NCBI GenBank assembly: GCA_015163825.1 | Contig: JAAOIL010000162.1 | Span: forward strand, 1 to 25,360 | Direction of reading: 5' to 3' | Source: Alphaproteobacteria bacterium | GTDB lineage: Bacteria; Pseudomonadota; Alphaproteobacteria; RS24 | Length of the DNA: 25,360 nt | Shown: positions 8,076-15,191 of the stretch, piece by piece | Numbering within the stretch: position 1 is the stretch's first letter | Layout: each line of letters begins with the position of its first letter | Program-made: the position numbers and the translations under genes | The notes under the pieces: generated by a model | What the model was told of the DNA's origin: nothing | What the model saw: the letters and a program-made list of their open reading frames with translations, nothing else | Databases searched by the model: none

Positions 8076-9043
8076 TACGCGCAAAAATAACAGGACTTGG
8101 TGTTTATCTACCGCAGAACATTGTGACGAATGATGACCTCGCCAAAACATTGGATACCAGTGATGAGTGGATAAAATCGCGTTCAGGTATTCGCCAACGC
8201 CACATAGCGGCGACGGGGGAGACGACGGCGCAATTGGGTTATCATGCGGCGGTGCGGGCATTAAAAGATGCGAGCCTAACCATAGACGATATTGATACGA
8301 TTATTGTTGCCACCACCACACCGGAGCGCACCACACCCTCGACAGGGGCATATATTCAGCATCAGTTTGGTGTAAGTCATGGGGCGGTGTTTGATGTGCA
8401 GGCGGCTTGTTCGGGCTTTGTCTATGGGCTGGATACGGCGGCGGCGCGGATAGAGACAGGGCGGTCGCAAAATACTTTGATGATAGCGGCAGAAACGATA
8501 AGTCGCATTACAGATTGGCAAGATAGAAGCACGGCAGTTCTATTTGGCGATGGGGCGGGTGCTGTTGTTATGCAAGCCAGCGAAACCCCCGATAAAAAGA
8601 GCGGTGCACAAGTGTTGGGTAGTTACCTTCGCCTTGATGGTATGTTGACGGATATATTAGAAACCGATGGCGGGGCTTCTTATAATCAAACATCGGGTGT
8701 GTTGCGTATGCACGGCAAAGAGGTGTTTCGCCATGCGGTCAGAAACATTGCTTCATCGGTGGAAATTTTACTAGAGCAAGAAAATATGACAATGGATGAA
8801 ATAGATTGGTTCATTCCCCACCAAGCCAATCTGCGTATTATAGATGCGGTCGGCAAAAAACTTAACTTCCCCGAAGCAAAAACGATTATCAGTGTAGATA
8901 AACACGCCAATACATCGGCTGCCTCTATCCCTCTGGCACTGGCGGTGGGCGTGGAAGACGGACGCATAAAAAGAGGCGACACCCTTATGTTGGCGGCTAT
9001 GGGGGCTGGTCTCAGTTGGGGGTCTAGCCTCGTGCGTTGGTAA
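8072..9043 (+). CDS. fabH: 3-oxoacyl-[ACP] synthase III (KAS III)
   Basis: Condenses acetyl-CoA with malonyl-ACP to start fatty acid synthesis. The catalytic triad is visible as Cys113 in VQAACSGF, His250 in WFIPHQAN and Asn280 in DKHANTSAAS. 323 residues, standard length. The start was placed at ATG 8072, which overlaps the plsX stop (ATGA) and gives the family N-terminus MIRAKITGLGVYLP; an upstream in-frame ATG at 8051 would put seven unrelated residues in front. plsX-fabH-ihfA is a conserved bacterial order. Confidence 0.97.
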   Translation: MIRAKITGLGVYLPQNIVTNDDLAKTLDTSDEWIKSRSGIRQRHIAATGETTAQLGYHAAVRALKDASLTIDDIDTIIVATTTPERTTPSTGAYIQHQFGVSHGAVFDVQAACSGFVYGLDTAAARIETGRSQNTLMIAAETISRITDWQDRSTAVLFGDGAGAVVMQASETPDKKSGAQVLGSYLRLDGMLTDILETDGGASYNQTSGVLRMHGKEVFRHAVRNIASSVEILLEQENMTMDEIDWFIPHQANLRIIDAVGKKLNFPEAKTIISVDKHANTSAASIPLALAVGVEDGRIKRGDTLMLAAMGAGLSWGSSLVRW

Positions 9044-9058
9044 GGTGCGGCGTGGTAA

Positions 9059-9087
9059 TTGCGCTGTAATTTCGCTTGCTATATCAT
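9059..9087 (+). promoter_or_regulatory. Possible sigma70-type promoter for ihfA-merR
   Basis: TTGCGC (9059-9064) and TATCAT (9082-9087) are 17 bp apart in the 70-bp gap between fabH and ihfA. The match is partial and AT-rich sequence makes chance hits easy. Confidence 0.3.
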
Positions 9088-9113
9088 AAATTTAGCCCTT
9101 ATATGGTGGGATT

Positions 9114-9434
9114 ATGGAAGACACAAAACCCGATACGCTAACACGTGCCGAATTGGCAAATCTCGTCCATATAGAAATCGGCTTGCCTAAACAGGAATCT
9201 ACCAAAATAGTGGAAACTTTATTAGACGAAATATCTATCGCATTAGAAAGAGGCGAAGAAGTTAAACTCGCCTCATTTGGCAATTTTTCATTGTTGCAGA
9301 AAAAAGAAAGAGTCGGGCGTAACCCTAAAACGGGGGTGGTCGTGCCGATTTCACCGCGCAGGGTTGTCAGTTTCAGAGCCAGCCAAGTGCTTAAAAACAA
9401 AGTGGATAAATCTATGAGCGATATTAAAAAATGA
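9114..9434 (+). CDS. ihfA: Integration host factor, alpha subunit
   Basis: A DNA-bending protein that pairs with IhfB and shapes promoters, origins and recombination sites. 106 residues with the HU/IHF fold: TRAELANLVHIEIGLPKQES, EEVKLASFGNFSLLQKKERVGRNPKTG and the arm and last strand with SPRRVVSFRAS. The proline in RNPKTG is the residue that wedges into DNA. It is downstream of fabH and ends in an ATGA overlap with the MerR gene; that pairing is typical of alphaproteobacteria and supports alpha rather than HU or beta. Confidence 0.93.
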   Translation: MEDTKPDTLTRAELANLVHIEIGLPKQESTKIVETLLDEISIALERGEEVKLASFGNFSLLQKKERVGRNPKTGVVVPISPRRVVSFRASQVLKNKVDKSMSDIKK

Positions 9435-9898
9435 CCGAAACAAAGCCCACGCCGCAAACTACAAGCACCTTTCAAAGCATCGCACAAGTGGCAGCAGATC
9501 TGGGGGTGGAGCCGCATGTGTTGCGCTTCTGGGAAACAAAATTTACTGAAATAGCACCGCATAAACATACAGGCGGGCGCAGACTCTATCGGGCAGATGA
9601 TATTGCTTTAGTGCGCGGTATTCATCATTTACTCTATGGGCAAGGGCTTACGATTAAGGGGGCGCAAAAAGTGCTCGCCGATAATGGCACCGCCTATATT
9701 CGCAATATGGGCGCAAACATTACCAAAGGTAAAGCCCCAACGCTTGTCTCTATGGCAAATGCCGCCGCACCCGTCGCCCACGACGCTCTGCTAAATGGTG
9801 CCAATAAACGCACCCTAGAAGATATTCGCGAAAAATTAACACAAGCCCACGCATTGCTAACCGCTAACCCCGACAACACAGCCCCCGATACAGACTAG
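9431..9898 (+). CDS. MerR-family transcriptional regulator
   Basis: A winged helix-turn-helix regulator of 155 residues. The MerR DNA-binding segment is residues 14-80: FQSIAQVAADLGVEPHVLRFWE, then GGRRLYRADDIALVRGIHHLLYGQGLTIKGAQKVL. No cysteine metal site or drug-binding domain follows; the rest is a short, low-complexity tail ending in a helix (LEDIREKLTQAHALL). Targets are unknown. It overlaps ihfA by 4 nt, an association seen across alphaproteobacteria, so it is presumably co-expressed. Confidence 0.9.
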   Translation: MTETKPTPQTTSTFQSIAQVAADLGVEPHVLRFWETKFTEIAPHKHTGGRRLYRADDIALVRGIHHLLYGQGLTIKGAQKVLADNGTAYIRNMGANITKGKAPTLVSMANAAAPVAHDALLNGANKRTLEDIREKLTQAHALLTANPDNTAPDTD

Positions 9899-9939
9899 AA
9901 CTTGTGAGACGCATAAAAACCTGTTAAAGCGAGGGCAGT

Positions 9940-10016
9940 CGGAGTGTAGCGCAGCTCGGTAGCGCACTTGTCTGGGGGACAAGGGGTCGTGGGTTCAAAT
10001 CCCGCCACTCCGACCA
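9940..10016 (+). tRNA. tRNA-Pro (anticodon GGG)
   Basis: Full cloverleaf of 77 nt with an encoded CCA end. The acceptor stem cggagtg pairs with cactccg; the anticodon stem cttgt/acaag encloses loop ctggggg with anticodon GGG at 9974-9976; the T arm holds ggttcaaat. The fic gene on the other strand stops one base after the CCA end. A weak upstream promoter, TTGTGA (9902) and TTAAAG (9924), is possible. Confidence 0.97.
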
Positions 10017-10022
10017 TTTATT
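10014..10022 (+). repeat. 9-bp direct repeat, left copy, at tRNA/fic boundary
   Basis: CCATTTATT begins with the tRNA CCA and includes the fic stop codon (TTA on this strand). An exact copy occurs at 11233-11241, where it includes the stop codon of the DUF2842 gene. The pair brackets fic and its upstream palindromes. Confidence 0.65.
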
Positions 10023-11127
10023 TTTTTGATGAGAGCGTGAGGGCATAGTTCGTGCTTCGCCCACCTGCAGAATTTTTTTGTAAAATACCACGTTCTATTA
10101 AATCGGTGATGTCGCGCAGAGCGGTATCTTGTGAGCACTTACCAATTTTCGCCCATTTGCTAGAGGTCAGATTTCCTGTAAAGCCATCAAATAAGCGATT
10201 GATAAATAAACGTTGCCGCTCATTAAATAAGTCCTCTTTATGATTATCCCAAAAATGCGACTTGGTTAATACAACCGCAAGCATTTTATCAGAGGCTATA
10301 ATCGTGTTCCGCAAACACTCCAAGAACCAGATAATCCATAATGTTATATCCAGCCCCCCTTTTTGACATTGTTCTAGCACATCATAATATCCCTTGCGCT
10401 GCTTTTGTATTTGCGAAGACATACTATAAAAACGCTTTTGACTTTGCTCTGCTTGCGCCAATGTCATATCAGCAATGGCACGGGCAATGCGTCCATTACC
10501 ATCATCAAAAGGATGAATAGTGACAAACCAAAAATGCGCCAATGCCGATTTCAAAACTAAATCCATATCAGAGGGCGTGTTATACCACGCCATAAAATCC
10601 ATCATCTCTTTTTCTAAGCGATCAAAGGTGGGGGCTTCATAATGCACTTTTTCTTTGCCAATAGCCCCCGATACAACTTGCATTGCCCCCGCAGAATCAT
10701 CTCGCCATTCCCCGACATTGATATGCTGCATACCACTGCTACCCGCACGAAAAAGCGCAGTGTGCCAATTACACAAACGCTCTTTCGTTAAAGGCTTGTT
10801 GTGTTTTTGCGTGGCATCTAACATTATTTCAACAATGCCCTCAACATCGCGCGAGGGCGGGATAGGGGTGGCAATATCCATACCCAGTTTGCGCGCAATT
10901 GAAGATCGCACTTGTTCAGCATCTAGTGTTTCACCTTCAATCTCTGATGTCTTGGTGACATCATGAGTTAGTGTCTCCAGCGAGGCTTCCTCTTGCAAGA
11001 TAAACCCAAGCGTTTCCATACGCCCCAGTAGTTTGCCTTGCAAATGCCGAACATCAGCAAGCAAATCTGCAGTTTTTGTATGGTCAATCGTTAGGCGAGG
11101 CCAATTTTTCTGATTATGGATATACAT
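10018..11127 (-). CDS. Fic-domain protein with N-terminal DUF4172-type region and C-terminal winged helix
   Basis: Fic enzymes usually transfer AMP from ATP to target hydroxyls. The core motif HPFDDGNGRIAR is intact (catalytic His 205), so activity is expected. An inhibitory helix motif of the form (S/T)xxxE(G/N) is seen as TSEIEG (60-65), placing self-inhibition at the N-terminus (class II). The first ~40 residues (YIHNQKNWPRLTID...DVRHLQGKLLGRMETLGF) look like the DUF4172 region, and residues ~305-365 form a probable winged helix. Start set at ATG 11127: 369 residues, with GGAG 5 nt upstream. A longer frame from 11190 would read through the palindromes. The gene abuts tRNA-Pro. Target and biological role are unknown. 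Confidence 0.9.
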   Translation of the reverse strand: MYIHNQKNWPRLTIDHTKTADLLADVRHLQGKLLGRMETLGFILQEEASLETLTHDVTKTSEIEGETLDAEQVRSSIARKLGMDIATPIPPSRDVEGIVEIMLDATQKHNKPLTKERLCNWHTALFRAGSSGMQHINVGEWRDDSAGAMQVVSGAIGKEKVHYEAPTFDRLEKEMMDFMAWYNTPSDMDLVLKSALAHFWFVTIHPFDDGNGRIARAIADMTLAQAEQSQKRFYSMSSQIQKQRKGYYDVLEQCQKGGLDITLWIIWFLECLRNTIIASDKMLAVVLTKSHFWDNHKEDLFNERQRLFINRLFDGFTGNLTSSKWAKIGKCSQDTALRDITDLIERGILQKNSAGGRSTNYALTLSSKK

Positions 11128-11156
11128 ATATTCTCCGCATTTTGTGCGGCGAATAT
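11128..11156 (-). promoter_or_regulatory. Palindrome directly upstream of the fic start codon
   Basis: Near-perfect inverted repeat with arms ATATTC + CCGCA and TGCGG + GAATAT around a 5-nt centre, with one mismatched pair. It touches the fic ATG and contains its Shine-Dalgarno GGAG. It could be a protein operator or an RNA hairpin that hides the ribosome site. The core CCGCA-N5-TGCGG recurs at 11184-11210, with a half site near 11164-11174. Confidence 0.75.
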
Positions 11157-11183
11157 AGCCTTTATTCTCCGCATTAGCAAGAA

Positions 11184-11210
11184 TAATCACCGCACTTTAT
11201 GCGGAGATTA
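11184..11210 (-). promoter_or_regulatory. Second copy of the CCGCA-N5-TGCGG palindrome upstream of fic
   Basis: The arms TAATCACCGCA and TGCGGAGATTA are almost perfectly complementary around CTTTA. Same core and same spacing as the copy at the start codon, about 55 bp away (five to six helical turns), which suits cooperative binding by a dimeric regulator. Confidence 0.7.
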
Positions 11211-11232
11211 GCGCATAATTCCCACACTTACG

Positions 11233-11241
11233 CCATTTATT
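11233..11241 (+). repeat. 9-bp direct repeat, right copy, upstream of fic
   Basis: CCATTTATT, identical to 10014-10022. It marks the far side of the fic block and covers the stop codon of the DUF2842 gene. Possible target-site duplication. Confidence 0.6.
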
Positions 11242-11455
11242 CGGGTTTTTGCATCCATTTGATGAGTATGGCGGGGGGGATTGTCCATAACAGCCCTGCA
11301 CTCAAATAGAATAAGAAGGTTGCCAGCGCATTATCCGCCACACCACTTTCAAGAAAGGGGGTGCTGATGACAACTGCCAATACCATCATCGCATAAATTG
11401 GTAGCCATATAATAATGGCAATCATACCGAAGAATTTCCGTGTTCTCTTTTTCAT
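11237..11455 (-). CDS. DUF2842 family small membrane protein
   Basis: 72 residues beginning MKKRTRKFFGM with two predicted membrane helices (about 10-32 and 44-64) and the ending GLLWTIPPAILIKWMQKP. The basic N-terminus, two helices and the GLLW.PP.LI.WM ending match DUF2842, an alphaproteobacterial family of unknown function. Start chosen at 11455 because the family begins MKxRTRKF; an upstream in-frame ATG (11473) adds six residues. No clear ribosome site. It is divergent from ctaA, sharing a 60-bp control region. Its stop lies within the 9-bp repeat bordering fic. Confidence 0.82.
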   Translation of the reverse strand: MKKRTRKFFGMIAIIIWLPIYAMMVLAVVISTPFLESGVADNALATFLFYLSAGLLWTIPPAILIKWMQKPE

Positions 11456-11480
11456 AAAAAGACTATAGCGCATTTTGTGC

Positions 11481-11517
11481 GTGATAAAATCACCTTTATT
11501 ATTTATAGTGATTTTAT
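11481..11517. promoter_or_regulatory. Inverted repeats in the divergent DUF2842/ctaA control region
   Basis: A 13-bp palindrome GTGATAAAATCAC (11481-11493) overlaps a larger inverted repeat, ATAAAATCAC (11484-11493) with GTGATTTTAT (11508-11517), whose right arm runs into the ctaA start codon. A possible ctaA promoter is TTGTGC (11475-11480) and TATTAT (11497-11502), spacing 16, which would put the 13-bp palindrome between the -35 and -10 boxes. That position suits a repressor site. Confidence 0.5.
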
Positions 11518-12514
11518 GAAAAGAGATGTAGCGATATGGTTATTCACCCTTGCGGCTTCGGTTGTGGTGTTGGTGTTGGTGGGGGGGCTAACGCGTTTAA
11601 CGGATAGTGGTTTGTCTATCACGCAGTGGCAGCCGATAGCGGGGATAGTGCCGCCGCTTACAGATGAAGCGTGGGCACAAGCCTTTGCGCTTTATCGGCA
11701 GATACCGGAATATCAGCTTATCAATCATGGTATGAGCCTTGCGGACTTCCAATATATTTATTGGTGGGAGTGGGCGCATCGTGCTTTAGGCAGAATGGTT
11801 GGGTTGATATTTCTTGTGCCGTTCATTATTTTTCTTATGCGGCGGCGCTTATCCCGCCACGAACTACCGCCTTTATTGATATTATTTGCCATGGGGGCGG
11901 CGCAAGGTATTTTGGGTTGGTATATGGTGCAGAGCGGTTTGGTTGATAACGTTGATGTTAGTCATTATCGTTTGGCATCGCATTTGGGATTGGCGTTGGG
12001 GATATTCGTATTTAGTCTGTGGCTGGGGCTTTGCTATTGGTATGGGCGACCGCGCAATAGGGGCAGTCATCACAGACAAGCGGCATTTATTCTGGCTTTG
12101 GTGTGGGGGCAATCTTTGTTGGGGGCATTGGTGGCGGGGTTAGATGCTGGCACAATCTATAATGATTTTCCCCTTATGGATGGCGCATGGTTCCCCGAAG
12201 GTTTATTTTCCCCAATAAAAGGGGGTGTGCTGGGTGACCCTTTAAGCGTCCAATTCCTCCACCGCATAACAGCCTATGCCTTGCTTGGGCTGGCTCTGTG
12301 GCATATTTTTAGCACCAGAGGAAACGGCAGAGGAAACGGCAGAGGAAACGGCAAAGCCTTATTAACCGCCATTTTCGGGCAGATGTTATTGGGCATAGCC
12401 ACTCTCCTTTATACAGCGCCCTTATTATTGGCGGTGGCACATCAAATCGGGGCGGTGGTGGTTTTGGCTCTGGCAACGGCGCATCTCTATAATTTACGCT
12501 ATATGGTAAAATAG
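11516..12514 (+). CDS. ctaA: Heme A synthase (COX15/CtaA family)
   Basis: Oxidises heme O to heme A for aa3-type cytochrome oxidase, in the inner membrane. 332 residues and about eight membrane segments. Paired heme-ligand histidines are visible in EWAHRALGR, SHYRLASHLGLA, FLHRITAYA and AVAHQIGAV. The N-terminal GGLTRLTDSGLSITQWQPIAG is a family signature. Start taken as ATG 11516 (MKRDVAIW); a frame from 11477 adds 13 poorly fitting residues. There is no Shine-Dalgarno and a possible -10 box lies only 14 nt upstream, so the message may have a very short leader. A RGNG triplicate in a loop between late helices comes from a 12-bp repeat. Confidence 0.93.
   Translation: MKRDVAIWLFTLAASVVVLVLVGGLTRLTDSGLSITQWQPIAGIVPPLTDEAWAQAFALYRQIPEYQLINHGMSLADFQYIYWWEWAHRALGRMVGLIFLVPFIIFLMRRRLSRHELPPLLILFAMGAAQGILGWYMVQSGLVDNVDVSHYRLASHLGLALGIFVFSLWLGLCYWYGRPRNRGSHHRQAAFILALVWGQSLLGALVAGLDAGTIYNDFPLMDGAWFPEGLFSPIKGGVLGDPLSVQFLHRITAYALLGLALWHIFSTRGNGRGNGRGNGKALLTAIFGQMLLGIATLLYTAPLLLAVAHQIGAVVVLALATAHLYNLRYMVK
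12317..12352 (+). repeat. 12-bp tandem repeat x3 inside ctaA
   Basis: Three exact units of agaggaaacggc, giving RGNGRGNGRGNG in a non-membrane loop of heme A synthase. In frame and probably harmless to the fold. Confidence 0.95.
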
Positions 12515-12577
12515 ATGTTGATTTTCTGCGGATTTATCAGTAGAAGGACGCAATCATTCAAGAAGGAAAGATAAGTG

Positions 12578-13039
12578 ATGAAAACATACTCTGCCAAACC
12601 TGCGGAAATAGAAAAGAAATGGGTGCTGATTGATGCGACCAATATGGTGGTCGGGCGTCTAGCGGCTGCCATTGCTTTGCGTTTGCGTGGTAAGCATTTG
12701 ACGCATTACACACCGCATATGGATTGCGGCGATAATGTTATCATCATCAATGCCGATAAGATTTCTTTCACAGGCAGAAAAATGAGTAACAAAAAATATT
12801 ATCGCCATACTGGTTATCCGGGCGGCATTAAAGAGACGACTCCTGAAAAGATATTGGAAGGTCGTTTTCCCGAACGTGTTGTAGAGATGGCGATTAAAAG
12901 AATGCTACCGAGCGGTCCTTTGGGGCGGCAGTTGATGCGTAATCTAAAAGTCTATGCGCGTGATACACATCCACACGAAGCACAGTCACCAGTGGTGCTA
13001 GATTTAGCGGCAGCCAATGCCAAGAATGTAAGGAAATAA
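12578..13039 (+). CDS. rplM: 50S ribosomal protein L13
   Basis: Large-subunit ribosomal protein. 153 residues with KTYSAKPAEIEKKWVLIDATNMVVGRLA at the start, HMDCGDNVIIINADKI, YYRHTGYPGG, VVEMAIKRMLPSGPLGRQLMRNLKVY and HPHEAQSP. ATG 12578 was preferred over the GTG three bases earlier because the family begins MKTYSAKP; an AAGGAAAG site lies about 10 nt before it. rpsI starts one base after the stop, the universal L13-S9 pair. Confidence 0.97.
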   Translation: MKTYSAKPAEIEKKWVLIDATNMVVGRLAAAIALRLRGKHLTHYTPHMDCGDNVIIINADKISFTGRKMSNKKYYRHTGYPGGIKETTPEKILEGRFPERVVEMAIKRMLPSGPLGRQLMRNLKVYARDTHPHEAQSPVVLDLAAANAKNVRK

Positions 13040-13040
13040 T

Positions 13041-13580
13041 ATGTCCGAGACGACACTAGAAAATCTTGACGAAGCCCTCGCCAATGCAAAGCGTGAAGAG
13101 AAAGCGGCAGATGCAAATCCCGCCTCTACTGCTTCTGCCGCAGCTGATGCGCCAGAAGAGGCATCAGTGCTTGTGGAACCTCAGATAGATGATTTGGGTC
13201 GTTCTTATGCGACTGGCAAACGCAAAGATGCGGTTGCTCGTGTCTGGATTAAGCCCGGCACAGGTAAAATCACCGTCAATGGTAAAGACGAAACAATATA
13301 TTTCCCTCGTCCTGTGTCGCGTATGGTTATGCGTCAGCCTTTGGTGGCGGCAGGTCGTGATGGTCAGTTTGATGTTGTGGCGACCGTTCGTGGTGGTGGT
13401 CTTTCTGGGCAAGCGGGTGCCGTGCGGCATGGATTATCTAAGGCGTTGACCTATTATGAGCCTGCTTTACGGGCAGTTTTGAAAAAAGAGGGCTTCCTCA
13501 CGCGCGATAGCCGTGTGGTAGAGCGCAAGAAATATGGACGAGCGAAAGCCCGCCGTAGCTTCCAATTCTCTAAACGATAA
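13041..13580 (+). CDS. rpsI: 30S ribosomal protein S9
   Basis: Small-subunit protein whose C-terminal tail reaches the P-site tRNA. Recognised by YATGKRKDAVARVWIKPGTGKITVNGK, GGGLSGQAGAVRHGLSKAL, and the end LTRDSRVVERKKYGRAKARRSFQFSKR, with the invariant SKR tail. At 179 residues it is about 50 longer than the E. coli protein: the first ~54 residues are an acidic, Ala-rich extension, a feature seen in many alphaproteobacterial S9 proteins. Co-transcribed with rplM and followed by a strong terminator. Confidence 0.97.
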   Translation: MSETTLENLDEALANAKREEKAADANPASTASAAADAPEEASVLVEPQIDDLGRSYATGKRKDAVARVWIKPGTGKITVNGKDETIYFPRPVSRMVMRQPLVAAGRDGQFDVVATVRGGGLSGQAGAVRHGLSKALTYYEPALRAVLKKEGFLTRDSRVVERKKYGRAKARRSFQFSKR

Positions 13581-13611
13581 GATAAAATGGTCAAATAGCC
13601 TTGAGAAAGGG

Positions 13612-13633
13612 GGAGCCATTAGGCTCCTTTTTT
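13612..13633 (+). terminator. Rho-independent terminator after rplM-rpsI
   Basis: GGAGCC-ATTA-GGCTCC stem-loop followed by six T. It ends the ribosomal protein operon and separates it from fabZ-argC. Confidence 0.92.
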
Positions 13634-13667
13634 GTTATGAATAAGGCTTGAAGCAAAGGAGATTGAT

Positions 13668-14144
13668 ATGAATAAGACAATAGACGGAACAAGTGTCACA
13701 ATAGATGACATTATGGAATATCTTCCGCATCGTTATCCATTTCTTTTGGTGGATAGGGTGGAGGAGATGAATGGTGAAGACAGCGCCGTCGGTATTAAAA
13801 ATATCACGGCGAGCGAGCCATGGTTTACGGGACACTTCCCGACCGAACCGATATTTCCGGGTGTGCTGATTATTGAGGCGATAGCACAAACTTCGGCAAT
13901 CCTTGTGGCGCACGCGAAAAAGCAAACGGGGGAGCATGTGAAATCTAACATCGTTTATTTTATGGCGGTGGATAATATGCGTTTTCGTCATCCTGCCAAG
14001 CCGGGTGATCAGTTGCGCATCCATGTAGAAAAGATGAAGTCGCGCGGCTTTATTTATCGCTTCAAGGGCAGAGTTATGGCGGGGGATAATCTCATCGCTG
14101 AAGGCGAAACAATGATGATGGCAGTGGTAGAAGAAAACAAATGA
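13668..14144 (+). CDS. fabZ: 3-hydroxyacyl-[ACP] dehydratase FabZ
   Basis: Removes water from 3-hydroxyacyl-ACP in fatty acid elongation; hot-dog fold, cytosolic. Catalytic His lies in YLPHRYPFLLVDRV (about residue 21) and the acid partner in GHFPTEPIFPGVLIIEAIAQ. 158 residues, close to the usual 145-160. AAGGAG lies at good spacing before the ATG. The position is unusual: fabZ normally sits between lpxD and lpxA, but here it is between the rpsI terminator and argC, overlapping argC by ATGA. It could be a second copy or a relocated sole copy. Confidence 0.88.
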   Translation: MNKTIDGTSVTIDDIMEYLPHRYPFLLVDRVEEMNGEDSAVGIKNITASEPWFTGHFPTEPIFPGVLIIEAIAQTSAILVAHAKKQTGEHVKSNIVYFMAVDNMRFRHPAKPGDQLRIHVEKMKSRGFIYRFKGRVMAGDNLIAEGETMMMAVVEENK

Positions 14145-15178
14145 CAAAGAAAATAAAAGTAGGGGTGATTGGGGCATCGGGCTATACAGGTGCGGATGCC
14201 GTGCGTTTGCTGGCAGGGCACCCCTATGCAGAGATTGTCGTTCTTTGTGCTCATACGCATGCAGGGCAAAATATGGAGGATATATTCCCTCAATTTACGG
14301 GGCTTGCTCTGCCGCCTTTGCAAAAGGTGGAAGATGTTGATTGGTCTAAAATAGATGTTGTGCTTTGTGGCTTGCCGCATGCGACGGCACAAGATGTGAT
14401 TTGCACACTACCAGATGATTTGAAGATTATAGATATGTCTGCCGACTTCCGCTTGCGCAATGCGGATACTTATGCGCAATGGTATGGTCGCGCCCACACA
14501 GCACCTGCTTTATTAAGCCAAGCGGTTTATGGGTTAAGCGAACATTATGGCGATGAAATAAAATCGGCAAGACTTGTTGCGTGTCCGGGTTGTTATCCGA
14601 CAGCCGTTTTGCTTTTGCTTTTGCCATTGGTGAAGGCGGGATTGATAGATGTGGACGACCTCATCATTGATGCGAAATCAGGTGTCAGTGGGACGGGGCG
14701 CAACGTGAAAGAGAGCAATTTATTTTGCGAAACAGCCGAAGGCACACAAGCCTATAGTGTCGCCGCCCATCGCCATGCACCAGAGATTGAACAAGAACTG
14801 GCGCGTGTGGCGGGGTGTGATGTTGTGGTTAATTTCACGCCCCACCTCATCCCGATGAATAGGGGGGAGTTGGTTAGTATTTATGCCAAAAGCAAAAGTC
14901 GGGCAGCAGATATTCGGGCGGCATTGGCAAGTGCTTATGGGGATGCGGCGTTTATTCATATCGGGGCGACAGGGCTTGTGCCTTCCACGCGTCATGTGCG
15001 GGGGTCTAATTATGCGATGCTCAATGCTTTTGACGATAGAATTGACGGGCGGGTAATTTTGTTTGCAGCGATTGATAATTTGGTAAAAGGCTCCAGTGGT
15101 CAGGCGGTGCAGAATATGAATCTTATGTTTGGCTTCGGCGAGACTTGCGGGCTAGAACAACAACCGCTAGCCCCATAA
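14141..15178 (+). CDS. argC: N-acetyl-gamma-glutamyl-phosphate reductase
   Basis: NADPH-dependent third step of arginine synthesis, reducing N-acetylglutamyl phosphate to the semialdehyde. 345 residues, long (type 1) form. NADP motif GASGYTGADAVRLL (11-24); catalytic Cys151 in ACPGCYPTAVLLLL; DAKSGVSGTGRNVKESNLF; a histidine-rich AAHRHAPEIEQEL; and C-terminal VKGSSGQAVQNMNLMFG. Start overlaps the fabZ stop (ATGA). argC is usually found close to rplM-rpsI in alphaproteobacteria. Confidence 0.97.
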   Translation: MTKKIKVGVIGASGYTGADAVRLLAGHPYAEIVVLCAHTHAGQNMEDIFPQFTGLALPPLQKVEDVDWSKIDVVLCGLPHATAQDVICTLPDDLKIIDMSADFRLRNADTYAQWYGRAHTAPALLSQAVYGLSEHYGDEIKSARLVACPGCYPTAVLLLLLPLVKAGLIDVDDLIIDAKSGVSGTGRNVKESNLFCETAEGTQAYSVAAHRHAPEIEQELARVAGCDVVVNFTPHLIPMNRGELVSIYAKSKSRAADIRAALASAYGDAAFIHIGATGLVPSTRHVRGSNYAMLNAFDDRIDGRVILFAAIDNLVKGSSGQAVQNMNLMFGFGETCGLEQQPLAP

Positions 15179-15191
15179 TGGAGACGGAATA

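Noticed and set aside
9092..9568. 158-residue minus-strand open frame over ihfA-merR
   Set aside because: Antisense to two recognised genes; no recognisable domain.
13635..14177. 180-residue open frame on the minus strand over fabZ
   Set aside because: Lies entirely opposite a well-supported fabZ, has no family signature, and is rich in His, Arg and Cys as expected of an antisense shadow.
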